Shown one piece after another: positions 27,267 to 35,339 of a stretch of 64,000 nucleotides of DNA. The stretch lies in NCBI RefSeq assembly GCF_016811915.1, contig NZ_CP069127.1:1394001-1458000 (forward strand), written 5' to 3'. The DNA is from Brevibacillus choshinensis. GTDB lineage: Bacteria > Bacillota > Bacilli > Brevibacillales > Brevibacillaceae. The notes beneath the pieces were generated by a model, which searched no databases, was not told the origin of the DNA, and was given only the letters and a program-made list of their open reading frames with translations. The stretch's first letter is position 1, and the number at the start of each line of letters is the position of its first letter. A program made the translations under genes and the position numbers.

Positions 27267-29918
27267 TTGAGCCATTTTGTGTTGATTGATGGGAACAGTA
27301 TCGCCAATCGTGCGTTTTATGCGTTGCCGCTTCTGTCCACGTCGGCAGGATTGCATACCAATGCTGTGTTGGGATTCACGACCATGCTGCTGAAGGTCTT
27401 GGAGGAAATGAAACCGACTCATATCATGGTTGCGTTTGATGCGGGCAAAGTGGTGTTCCGCCATACCGAATATGCCGATTATAAAGGGGGAAGGGCAAAA
27501 ACGCCGCCGGAGCTGTCCGAGCAGTTTCCTCTGATACGCGAGCTGCTGGACGCCTTCTCCATCAAGCGCTTTGAGCTGGAAGGCTATGAGGCAGATGACA
27601 TTATCGGCACCTTGACCAAAACGGCAGATGAGCAGGCCTGGAAAACGACCGTCATTACAGGTGACAAGGATATGCTCCAGCTCGTATCGGAGCATGTATC
27701 CGTGGCATTGACACGCAAGGGTGTCAGTGAGATCGAGCTGTACACCCCGCAGGAAATTCAGGAAAAGTACGGACTCGCTCCGCTGCAAATTATAGATCTC
27801 AAAGGGCTGATGGGAGATACGTCGGACAATATCCCGGGTGTTCCGGGAGTCGGTGAAAAGACAGCCCTCAAGCTGCTGCACGAGTACGGCTCTGTGGAGC
27901 AAGTTTTGGAGAACATTGATCGGGTGTCCGGCAAAAAGCTGCAGGAAAATCTGCGCGAGAATGTGGATAAGGCCAAGATGAGCAAAGATTTGGCCACCAT
28001 TTTGCGAGAAGCGCCTGTTGAGTTGGATGTGCAGGAAACCGGGTATTCCGGTTATGACGGCATGATGCTGAGCGAGTTCTTTAAAAGGATGGAATTCAAG
28101 TCCTTGCTCTCCAAAATCAAAGTGGACGCGCCGGCAGAGGGTGACGGACAGGCTGCCCCTGGGGCTCCGTTCGAATTTGAGGTCCTGTCCGAAGACAATG
28201 TCGATCAATTTGCGGAAAAGCTGACCTCACCGATGGCAGTCTACGTGGAGATGGATGGAGACAACTACCACCATGCTCCGATCGTTGGCTTCGGGCTGTC
28301 AGCAGAAGGCGTAAATCTGTACGTTCCATGGGATGTGGCAAAAGGCTGGAATGCGTTTTGCGAGTGGCTTGCAGATGGTTCTCAGGAAAAATGGGTGTTT
28401 GATGGCAAGCGAGACACAGTTGGACTGGAGTGGCATGAGCGCGCTATCCAGGGCATCGGTTTCGACGTCTATTTGGCATCTTATTTGCTGAATGCGACCG
28501 AAAGCAATCCGACGCTGGATTCGATCGCGTCACAGTACGCCAAGGTGCGTGTGCGCTCGGACGAAGAGGTATACGGAAAAGGGGCAAAACGGCTTTTGCC
28601 GGAAGTCGATGTACTCAGTGAGCATGTCGCCCATAAATCTGCTGCCATCTGGCAAAGCGTCCCGGTATTGCGCGAGCAGCTGGCGGAAAACCAGATGAAT
28701 GAGCTGCTCTTTGATCTCGAGGCGCCGCTCAGCATGGTTCTCGCTCTGATGGAAAGACAAGGGATCAAGGTAAACCGCGATCGCCTCGCCCAAATGGGAA
28801 TCGAGCTGGATGCCAAGCTGGAGGATCTGACGAAGCAGATCTACGAGCTGGCGGGAACGACCTTTAATATCAACTCGCCGAAGCAGCTGGGCGAGATCCT
28901 GTTTGATGTACTCGACCTTCCTGTTTTGAAAAAGACCAAGACGGGGCCGTCCACCAGCGCTGATGTTCTGGAGAAGCTGGCACCGTACCATCCGATCATC
29001 GATGCGATCTTGACGTTCCGCCAGCTGGGCAAGCTGCGGTCTACCTATATCGAGGGCCTGACCAAGGAGATTCACGAGAAATCAAGCAAAGTGCACACGC
29101 TGTACAATCAGGCGACGACGGCGACCGGGCGTTTGTCCAGCACCGAGCCCAATCTGCAGAACATCCCGATCCGGATGGAGGAGGGGCGCAAAATTCGCGA
29201 AGCCTTTATCCCATCCGAGGATGGCTGGTACATGCTGGCGGCGGACTACTCCCAGATCGAGCTGCGCATTCTCGCGCACATATCGGGTGACGAAAACCTG
29301 ATTGACGCCTTCCGCAACGGGATGGACATCCACACGCGCACAGCCATGGACGTATTTGGTGTGGGCGAGGATGAAGTGACTTCCTTGATGCGCCGTCAGG
29401 CCAAGGCGGTCAACTTCGGGATCGTGTACGGAATCAGTGACTACGGACTGTCGCAGAACCTGAATATTACCCGTAAAGAAGCGGGAGAATTCATCGAACG
29501 TTACTTCTCCGTGTTTTCGGGGGTCAAGCAATGGATGGAGGACATCGTCAAAGAGGCCAAGCAGGACGGCTATGTGACGACGCTTCTGAACCGCCGCCGT
29601 TACCTGCCTGACATTCGCAGCAGCAACTTCAACCTGCGATCCTTTGCAGAGCGTACGGCAATGAACACGCCAATTCAGGGGACGGCAGCTGACGTGATCA
29701 AGCTGGCGATGATCCGCATGCAGGAAACGCTGCAGGAAAAGGGATTGAAAAGCCGCATGCTGCTGCAGGTGCACGATGAATTGGTGTTCGAGGTGCCGCA
29801 GGACGAGCTGGAAATGATGAAACAGCTGGTGCCGCAGGTCATGGAGAGCGCACTTGAGCTGCAGGTGCCGCTGAAGGCAGACGTGAACTTCGGACACAGC
29901 TGGTACGATGCAAAATAG
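27267..29918 (+). CDS. polA: DNA polymerase I
   Basis: PolA fills gaps and removes RNA primers in replication and repair. The 883 residues include the 5'-3' exonuclease (1-290; VDGNSIANRAFYAL, GYEADDIIGTL, GDKDMLQL, GDTSDNIPGVPGVGEKTA), a 3'-5' exonuclease-like domain (about 300-470) and the polymerase domain. Motif A is DYSQIELRILAHIS, motif B RRQAKAVNFGIVYGISDYG and motif C QVHDELVFEV. The DxE pair of an active proofreading domain is absent: the first exonuclease strand reads AVYVEMDGDN. The domain is thus probably inactive, as in other Bacilli. The start is TTG behind GAGGGG. MutM follows after 42 bases. Confidence 0.96.
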   Translation: MSHFVLIDGNSIANRAFYALPLLSTSAGLHTNAVLGFTTMLLKVLEEMKPTHIMVAFDAGKVVFRHTEYADYKGGRAKTPPELSEQFPLIRELLDAFSIKRFELEGYEADDIIGTLTKTADEQAWKTTVITGDKDMLQLVSEHVSVALTRKGVSEIELYTPQEIQEKYGLAPLQIIDLKGLMGDTSDNIPGVPGVGEKTALKLLHEYGSVEQVLENIDRVSGKKLQENLRENVDKAKMSKDLATILREAPVELDVQETGYSGYDGMMLSEFFKRMEFKSLLSKIKVDAPAEGDGQAAPGAPFEFEVLSEDNVDQFAEKLTSPMAVYVEMDGDNYHHAPIVGFGLSAEGVNLYVPWDVAKGWNAFCEWLADGSQEKWVFDGKRDTVGLEWHERAIQGIGFDVYLASYLLNATESNPTLDSIASQYAKVRVRSDEEVYGKGAKRLLPEVDVLSEHVAHKSAAIWQSVPVLREQLAENQMNELLFDLEAPLSMVLALMERQGIKVNRDRLAQMGIELDAKLEDLTKQIYELAGTTFNINSPKQLGEILFDVLDLPVLKKTKTGPSTSADVLEKLAPYHPIIDAILTFRQLGKLRSTYIEGLTKEIHEKSSKVHTLYNQATTATGRLSSTEPNLQNIPIRMEEGRKIREAFIPSEDGWYMLAADYSQIELRILAHISGDENLIDAFRNGMDIHTRTAMDVFGVGEDEVTSLMRRQAKAVNFGIVYGISDYGLSQNLNITRKEAGEFIERYFSVFSGVKQWMEDIVKEAKQDGYVTTLLNRRRYLPDIRSSNFNLRSFAERTAMNTPIQGTAADVIKLAMIRMQETLQEKGLKSRMLLQVHDELVFEVPQDELEMMKQLVPQVMESALELQVPLKADVNFGHSWYDAK

Positions 29919-29960
29919 GCAATCAGAAGGCGAAAGACAGACAGCGAGAGGAGGAGGCAT

Positions 29961-30788
29961 ATGCCGGAATTGCCAGAGGTAGAAACCGTTGTCCGGACAC
30001 TGAGCGGATTGGTTGTCGGCAAGCAGATCGAGCGGGTGAGCGTTCTCTTGCCGAGAATCATCCGCACACCCGATGACATAGAGGAATTTAAGTCGCAGCT
30101 TGCGGGACAGGCGATTCATGCGATCAAACGTCGCGCGAAGTTCATTCAATTTATCCTGGATCGGGACGTCTTGATCTCCCATTTGCGAATGGAAGGGAGA
30201 TACGGCCTGTATCAGGCAGACGAACCTGTGGAAAAACATACCCACGTCGTTTTCCACTTTACGGATGGGACGGAGCTCCGCTATCGGGACGTTCGTCAAT
30301 TCGGCACGATGGACCTGTACCCGCTGGGGGTGGAAACCACCACAGGGCCACTCGCCAAGCTGGGAGTTGAGCCGCTGGATGAGAGCTTTACGCCGGAGGT
30401 TTTGCGCAAGCTGTTAAAAGACCGTCCCACAAAAATCAAGCCGCTGCTGCTGAACCAGGAATGTATTGTTGGACTGGGGAATATTTATGTGGACGAGTCA
30501 CTCTTTCTGGCCGGGATTCATCCGGAGCGTCCAGCGGGCAAGCTGACCAAAAAGCAGGTCGCTGCGCTGCATGCGAGCATCGTGGCTACGCTGTCGGAAG
30601 CTGTAGACCAAGGGGGAAGCTCGATCAAATCGTACGTAAACGGACAGGGAGAGATGGGCATGTTCCAGCAATCCCTCAAGGTGTACGGGCGAAAAAATGA
30701 GCCTTGTGTCAACTGCGGGGCGGAAATTGTCAGGTTTGTCGTGGGAGGTCGGGGCACCCATATTTGCCCCGTGTGTCAGAAAAAGTAG
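29961..30788 (+). CDS. mutM: Formamidopyrimidine-DNA glycosylase
   Basis: MutM (Fpg) removes 8-oxoguanine and formamidopyrimidines from DNA and cuts the strand by beta/delta elimination. The 275-residue protein starts MPELPEVETVVRTL, with the catalytic N-terminal proline and E3 exposed after removal of Met. The conserved lysine lies in RRAKFIQF near residue 57, and the helix-two-turn-helix segment is CIVGLGNIYVDESLFLAGIHP. The C-terminal zinc finger is CVNC-x16-CPVC. It follows polA closely, as in most Bacilli, so the two probably form one repair operon with coaE, although a 194-base repeat-bearing spacer separates coaE. Confidence 0.97.
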   Translation: MPELPEVETVVRTLSGLVVGKQIERVSVLLPRIIRTPDDIEEFKSQLAGQAIHAIKRRAKFIQFILDRDVLISHLRMEGRYGLYQADEPVEKHTHVVFHFTDGTELRYRDVRQFGTMDLYPLGVETTTGPLAKLGVEPLDESFTPEVLRKLLKDRPTKIKPLLLNQECIVGLGNIYVDESLFLAGIHPERPAGKLTKKQVAALHASIVATLSEAVDQGGSSIKSYVNGQGEMGMFQQSLKVYGRKNEPCVNCGAEIVRFVVGGRGTHICPVCQKK

Positions 30789-30796
30789 GGACCATG

Positions 30797-30834
30797 AGGC
30801 TCCGCCAAAAGCTCGGCGCAGCCAAGTTTTCTAG
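30797..30834 (+). repeat. 38-bp direct repeat, copy 1
   Basis: Starts AGGCTCCGCC and ends TTTTCTAG; identical to the copy at 30930-30967. Inside, GGCTcCGCC and GGCGcAGCC can pair with one mismatch. Between the copies AGCGAGACTT occurs twice and ACTTCG-AA-CGAAGT forms a hairpin. The element fills the mutM-coaE spacer. Confidence 0.95.
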
Positions 30835-30929
30835 CACAGATAGGAACCGGAAGTCCCTATCCAGTACAAGTGCAACATAGCGAGACTTCGAACGAAGTGA
30901 GTAGCGAGACTTGTGCCCTTTGGGTACTA

Positions 30930-30967
30930 AGGCTCCGCCAAAAGCTCGGCGCAGCCAAGTTTTCTAG
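30930..30967 (+). repeat. 38-bp direct repeat, copy 2
   Basis: Perfect second copy, 133 bases after the first and ending just before the coaE ribosome binding site. Confidence 0.95.
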
Positions 30968-30982
30968 GAGAGGAGGATGTGC

Positions 30983-31585
30983 ATGATATTAGGATTGACT
31001 GGTGGAATCGCCACGGGTAAGAGTACGGTGACAGCGATGCTGCGAGAACGGGGAATCCCTGTCATCGATGCCGATCAAATTGCCAGAGAAGTAGTGGAAG
31101 CGGGCAAGCCTGCCTATGAAGCCATCGTGCGCCACTTTGGACGGGAGATTTTACTCAGCGATGGTCAGATCGACCGTAAAAAGCTGGGGGAAGTCGTGTT
31201 CTCCGATGAGGCCGAACGCCAAAAGCTCAACGCGATCGTCCATCCCGAGGTACGCCGTGTCATGCGGAAAGAAGCCGAGGCAGCGGAAGCAGGCGGAGCG
31301 GAAATTGTGTTTATGGACATCCCTCTCTTGTTCGAGAGCAAGCTGCAGTACATGGTGGAAAAGATTGTCGTCGTGTATGCACCTCCAGATATGCAGCTCG
31401 CACGGATGATGGAACGGGATGAGCTAGAGGAAGAACAGGCGACGAAGCGGTTGCGCGCCCAATTTCCGATCGATCAAAAGAAAACAGAGGCAGACTTTTT
31501 GATTGACAACTCCACGTCCAGAGAAGAAACAGAGCGGCAGGTCGAAAAGCTGCTTTCTGTGATTCGAGCGGAGTTGAAGTCATGA
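30983..31585 (+). CDS. coaE: Dephospho-CoA kinase
   Basis: CoaE phosphorylates the ribose 3'-hydroxyl of dephospho-CoA, the last step of coenzyme A synthesis. The 200-residue kinase begins MILGLTGGIATGKSTVTAML, with the P-loop GGIATGKST; DADQIAREVVE and the lid region DELEEEQATKRLRAQFPIDQK are characteristic. ATG 30983 has correct spacing from AGGAGG, while ATG 30977 touches it; the chosen start also gives the family's usual N-terminus. The next gene overlaps by four bases (ATGA). Confidence 0.96.
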   Translation: MILGLTGGIATGKSTVTAMLRERGIPVIDADQIAREVVEAGKPAYEAIVRHFGREILLSDGQIDRKKLGEVVFSDEAERQKLNAIVHPEVRRVMRKEAEAAEAGGAEIVFMDIPLLFESKLQYMVEKIVVVYAPPDMQLARMMERDELEEEQATKRLRAQFPIDQKKTEADFLIDNSTSREETERQVEKLLSVIRAELKS

Positions 31586-32145
31586 AATCTGGTCGTCGGG
31601 CAGCGTTTATTGTGCTCATTTTGATGAGCGTCTTTTTGCTGCTCAATACTCCTCTCGTCTGGAAGTGGATGTATCCGATCAAATTCCAGCGGGAAATCGT
31701 TACAGCTTCGCAGAAATACCAGGTTGATCCGTACCTGATTTTGGCCGTCATCCGTTCCGAGAGCGGGTTTAAGACAGACCGCGTCTCAAAAAAGGGTGCA
31801 GTCGGTCTGATGCAGATCATGCCTGAGACGGCTGCATGGATCGTCGAGCAAGCCGGTTTTCAGACGAGGGACAACCAATACTTGTACGATCCGGTCATGA
31901 ACATTCACATCGGGACATGGTACCTGAACTTTTTGCTCAATCGGTATGAAGGCGACCTAGTCAAAGTGATTGCTGCATACAACGCAGGCCCGGGGAAAGT
32001 CAGCGGGTGGCTGGTAAGTGAGCAGTGGAGCGGGCAGCGGGAGCATATCGAGGACATCCCGTTCGGAGAGACACGGCAGTATGTACAGCGTGTACTCTAC
32101 TACCATGATCGATATAAAAGCATATACAATGAGGATTTGCAATGA
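31582..32145 (+). CDS. Lytic murein transglycosylase (Slt/SleB-type SLT domain)
   Basis: The 187-residue protein has one N-terminal membrane helix (about 7-24) and an SLT domain (about 40-170). The catalytic glutamate sits in VIRSESGFKTD, followed by KGAVGLMQIMPETA and VIAAYNAGPGKVSGW, all classic for Slt enzymes, which cleave the glycan chain and form 1,6-anhydromuramic acid. It overlaps coaE by ATGA, so it is translationally coupled. In Bacilli this gene commonly sits next to coaE. Confidence 0.92.
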   Translation: MKSGRRAAFIVLILMSVFLLLNTPLVWKWMYPIKFQREIVTASQKYQVDPYLILAVIRSESGFKTDRVSKKGAVGLMQIMPETAAWIVEQAGFQTRDNQYLYDPVMNIHIGTWYLNFLLNRYEGDLVKVIAAYNAGPGKVSGWLVSEQWSGQREHIEDIPFGETRQYVQRVLYYHDRYKSIYNEDLQ

Positions 32146-32180
32146 AAGCCGCTTTCTTTCCAAAAGAGGGCGGCTTTTAT
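32144..32180 (+). terminator. Terminator after the transglycosylase gene
   Basis: AAAGCCGC and GCGGCTTT form the stem, extended by CTTT/AAAG pairs, with TTTT inside the end. Confidence 0.8.
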
Positions 32181-32266
32181 CTTGGTTTGGTCACGCTAAA
32201 AGCAAAACACATTGAGAAAAATAAGAGGGGGAAATCGTCCAAATATTTATTTTTCAGTAAAACACA

Positions 32267-32294
32267 TTGATAATTGTGTCATACTTATTATAAT
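32267..32294 (+). promoter_or_regulatory. gapB promoter with CcpN-type operator
   Basis: TTGATA (32267-32272), 16-base spacer, TATAAT (32289-32294). Between them TGTGTCATACT (32275-32285) matches in full the CcpN consensus TRTGHYATAYW as I remember it. AAAACACATTGA occurs at 32204-32215 and again at 32259-32270, overlapping the -35. Confidence 0.65.
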
Positions 32295-32339
32295 AAAAGT
32301 ATCAGATAAGCGTAACTCAATTGCGAAAGGGGTTTCTAT

Positions 32340-33386
32340 ATGACAATCAAAATTGGTATCAATGGTTTCGGCCGTATTGGGCGCATGGTATTCCGCCGCG
32401 CTATTCAGGACCCCAACATCGAAATCGTAGCGATCAACGCCAGCTATCCTGCGGAGACACTTGCTCATTTGTTGAAATACGACACCATTCATGGACGCCT
32501 GCAAAATAAAGTGGAAGTACAAGACAACAAGATCCTCGTCGATGGCAAACCAACCATCGTACTCTCCGACCGCGACCCACTCAAGCTGCCTTGGGGCGAA
32601 CTGGGTGTAGAAATCGTCGTAGAAGCAACAGGCAAGTTCAAGGACCGCGAAGGCGCTGGCAAGCACTTGCAGAGCGGCGCGAAAAAAGTAGTCATTACTG
32701 CTCCGGCAAAAGAAGAAGACGCAACGATCGTAATGGGTGTAAACGACTCCATCTACGACCATGCGAATCATCATATTGTCTCTAACGCTTCTTGCACCAC
32801 CAACTGCCTGGCTCCAGTGGCAAAAGTGCTGAATGACGCATTTGGCATCGAGCAAGGCTTGATGACAACCATTCACTCGATCACCAACGACCAAGTGAAC
32901 ATCGACAACCCGCATAAAGACCTGCGTCGTGCGCGCGCTGCCGGTGAATCCATCATCCCGACTACAACAGGTGCCGCTCGTGCAGTAGGCAAAGTATTGC
33001 CAGAGCTTAATGGCAAGCTGAACGGCTTTGCTCTGCGCGTACCGACTCCAAACGTTTCCGTCGTGGACCTGGTCATCAATACGAAAAAGCCGGTTACCCT
33101 AGAAGAAGTAAACCGCGTTTTGCGCGATGCTGCTGAAGGCGAAATGAAAGGCTACCTGGAATTCTGCGACGAGCCGCTCGTTTCCAGCGACTTCAACGGC
33201 AACGACAATTCCTCCATCGTGGATGGTCTGTCTACAATGGTAATGGGCACCAACCAAGTGAAAGTGATCGCATGGTACGACAACGAGTGGGGTTACTCCT
33301 GCCGCGTAGTAGACCTGGTGCGCCACGTATCCGAGCTGCACAACAAAGTGACGGCAAAAGAAGCGGCTGCAGCTGGCGTGAACTAA
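32340..33386 (+). CDS. gapB: Glyceraldehyde-3-phosphate dehydrogenase, gluconeogenic type
   Basis: The 348-residue enzyme has the GAPDH fold with INGFGRIGRMVFR at the Rossmann start, the catalytic cysteine in SNASCTTNCLAP and the histidine in TTIHSITNDQ. Sequence details favour GapB over GapA: VAINASYPAETLAHLLKYDTIHGR has no aspartate after the second strand, which fits NADP use, and NDQVNIDNPHKDLRRARA is GapB-like. GapB works in gluconeogenesis and is repressed by CcpN when glycolytic substrates are present. The location between coaE and nrdR is conserved in Bacilli, and a CcpN-type box lies in its promoter. Confidence 0.9.
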   Translation: MTIKIGINGFGRIGRMVFRRAIQDPNIEIVAINASYPAETLAHLLKYDTIHGRLQNKVEVQDNKILVDGKPTIVLSDRDPLKLPWGELGVEIVVEATGKFKDREGAGKHLQSGAKKVVITAPAKEEDATIVMGVNDSIYDHANHHIVSNASCTTNCLAPVAKVLNDAFGIEQGLMTTIHSITNDQVNIDNPHKDLRRARAAGESIIPTTTGAARAVGKVLPELNGKLNGFALRVPTPNVSVVDLVINTKKPVTLEEVNRVLRDAAEGEMKGYLEFCDEPLVSSDFNGNDNSSIVDGLSTMVMGTNQVKVIAWYDNEWGYSCRVVDLVRHVSELHNKVTAKEAAAAGVN

Positions 33387-33389
33387 TAA

Positions 33390-33430
33390 CAAAACCCCTT
33401 TGCGAAATGTCCAGCAAAGGGGTTTTTCTT
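33390..33430. terminator. Terminator after gapB
   Basis: AAAACCCCTTTGC pairs with GCAAAGGGGTTTT, then T run. It also serves the convergent HD-GYP gene. Confidence 0.9.
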
Positions 33431-33439
33431 ACCTTCGAT

Positions 33440-34570
33440 TCAAGAAGGAGTCGAGTCAGCGATTTCGTTCATCCGGAACAAATCATCATCCTCGAAACCG
33501 ACGATGAACAGCTTGATGCTCTCTTTCAGCTCCAAATCGTAAGGATGAAGGACGTCGTTGCCACGTCCGTCCTTTAAGATGCGTACGGTTGGGCGGTGAG
33601 AGTAATCCGGGTCCACGCGACTGACGACCCCTACCTCACCAGTATTCAGTACGACACTGCTCCCGATCGGAAAGACGGCGATGTGCTTGATGAAGGCATT
33701 CACCAGCTGGTGCTCAAACAAGTGACCGCCGGAGCCGAGCAGGTACTCCAGAGCATCCTGGGGCATGTACCGCTTTCGCCATGGACGTGGTGACGTCAAC
33801 GAATCGTACACGTCTGCGATCCCGACGATTTGCGCGTACTCATGGATCTGTTTGCCTTGCAGCCCCTGGGGATAGCCGCTGCCGTTCAGCCGTTCGTGGT
33901 GCTGGAGACAGACGTGCGCAGACAAGAGAGAGATATCATGCTGCTTTCGAAGCATATTAAAGCCGAGCATCGTGTGCTGCTTGGCCATTTCCTGTTCTTC
34001 ATCAGACCAGCGCTCCGTTTTTAGCAGCAATCCTTCCGGAAGACCAAGCTTTCCAATATCGTGAAGCATCGCACCGATCCCCAAATCCATCAGCCTTTGC
34101 CGATTGTAGCCGAGAGACATACCGACAGCGGTAGCCAGCACAGCCACATTGACCGAGTGGTGATAGAGTGACGGGGAATGGGAGGAAATGCTTGATAGAT
34201 GTCCGATCATTTGTTTATTGAGCAAGAGGTCATCCAGAATGGAACTGAAGGCACGCTGAAAGTGCAGGCCCATTTCGATCAACGAAATCTTCCGTGCCAG
34301 CTTGTTTGAGTTGGTGATCTGTTTGAACGTTTTCTCGATGGCTTCCACAGCGATTTGCCGTGTCTCGGGACGGATGACGTCTTCTACCTGGATGTCTTCC
34401 GTGCGCGGATCATCGATGTAGACTGCGTCAATCTTGGACCGCGTCAGCCCCGCAATGAGACGTTCGGTCAAGGCCATGCCCGTACCCAGCAATACTTTTC
34501 CATCCTCGGTGAAAACGGTACGGCCCAGCTTCATTCCTGGCCGAACTTGTCTTAAAGATACTAACCTCAT
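33440..34570 (-). CDS. HD-GYP domain phosphodiesterase
   Basis: The 376-residue protein has an N-terminal region (1-110) that starts MRLVSLRQVRPGMKLGRTVF, common in Bacilli HD-GYP proteins. The HD-GYP domain (about 135-300) shows MLHDIGK with the HD metal pair near 192, the histidines in KQHTMLGFNML and QHHERLNGSGYP, and FEHQLVNAF at its end. HD-GYP enzymes hydrolyse cyclic di-GMP. The C-terminal 70 residues form a small beta-rich domain. The ATG at 34570 follows GGAGGG; the open frame further upstream lacks a ribosome binding site. It is convergent with gapB and divergent from nrdR. Confidence 0.9.
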   Translation of the reverse strand: MRLVSLRQVRPGMKLGRTVFTEDGKVLLGTGMALTERLIAGLTRSKIDAVYIDDPRTEDIQVEDVIRPETRQIAVEAIEKTFKQITNSNKLARKISLIEMGLHFQRAFSSILDDLLLNKQMIGHLSSISSHSPSLYHHSVNVAVLATAVGMSLGYNRQRLMDLGIGAMLHDIGKLGLPEGLLLKTERWSDEEQEMAKQHTMLGFNMLRKQHDISLLSAHVCLQHHERLNGSGYPQGLQGKQIHEYAQIVGIADVYDSLTSPRPWRKRYMPQDALEYLLGSGGHLFEHQLVNAFIKHIAVFPIGSSVVLNTGEVGVVSRVDPDYSHRPTVRILKDGRGNDVLHPYDLELKESIKLFIVGFEDDDLFRMNEIADSTPS

Positions 34571-34708
34571 TCCAATCCCTCCAACAGTACCCATATTGTA
34601 CTCCATTCGACATATGCTTTAAATAGGTACAAGGATTGACTTGACTTCTGCAGGGAAATTGAGGGACACTGTAAACAAGTATTGTCTATACTGGAGTTGA
34701 TAGTTGCG

Positions 34709-35194
34709 ATGCGGTGTCCATTTTGCGAGTATAACGGGACAAAAGTCCTAGATTCGCGTCCGTTTAATCATAATAAATCCATCCGTCGCCGTCGGGAATG
34801 TGAACAGTGCGAGCGTCGGTTTACGACCTTTGAAATGGTGGAAGAAACTCCCCTGCTGATTGTCAAAAAAGACGGAACTCGGGAGGAATTCAGTAGAGAG
34901 AAGGTATTGCGCGGGTTGGTTCGCGCCTGTGAGAAGCGTCCGGTCTCGCTAGAGGTGCTGGAAAACGTGGTCAATGACATTGAAAGGGAACTGCGCAGCT
35001 GCGGCCAGGCGGAAGTTCCTAGCAATGACGTCGGGGAGAAAGTCATGGAGCGTTTGTACCATGTCGATGAGGTGGCATACGTTCGCTTTGCCTCTGTTTA
35101 CCGCCAGTTCAAGGATATCAGTGTCTTCATGAAGGAGCTGGAGGAGCTGCTCTCGCAGGCACGAAACAGCCATCCTCCTTTTTCCAAAGAATAG
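34709..35194 (+). CDS. nrdR: Transcriptional repressor NrdR
   Basis: NrdR represses ribonucleotide reductase genes according to the ATP/dATP level. The 161-residue protein starts [10 protein letters not shown], with zinc ribbon cysteines at 3, 6, 31 and 34 (CPFC, CEQC), followed by an ATP-cone domain (about 49-139; [19 protein letters not shown]). The ATG is 12 bases from GGAG, somewhat far, but the family's N-terminus leaves no doubt. Its target boxes are visible in front of nrdJ at 3722-3769. The nrdR-dnaB-dnaI order is conserved in Bacilli. Confidence 0.95.
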   Translation: MRCPFCEYNGTKVLDSRPFNHNKSIRRRRECEQCERRFTTFEMVEETPLLIVKKDGTREEFSREKVLRGLVRACEKRPVSLEVLENVVNDIERELRSCGQAEVPSNDVGEKVMERLYHVDEVAYVRFASVYRQFKDISVFMKELEELLSQARNSHPPFSKE

Positions 35195-35295
35195 CAAAGA
35201 TAGGTGAAAAGGATCGCCACTCCACGCTCTCGCGGTATTTCAGCCAGGGCGTCTTTCGCTTTCCATCTGATTTCAGCACGTGGATGGGAAGGCCA

Positions 35296-35304
35296 TGCTA
35301 TAAT
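35296..35304 (+). promoter_or_regulatory. Extended -10 upstream of dnaB
   Basis: TGCTATAAT, a perfect extended -10, 36 bases before dnaB. No -35 is needed or seen. Confidence 0.6.
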
Positions 35305-35339
35305 AGGGCAATGAGATTTGTCAGAGAAGGGAAGAGCCG

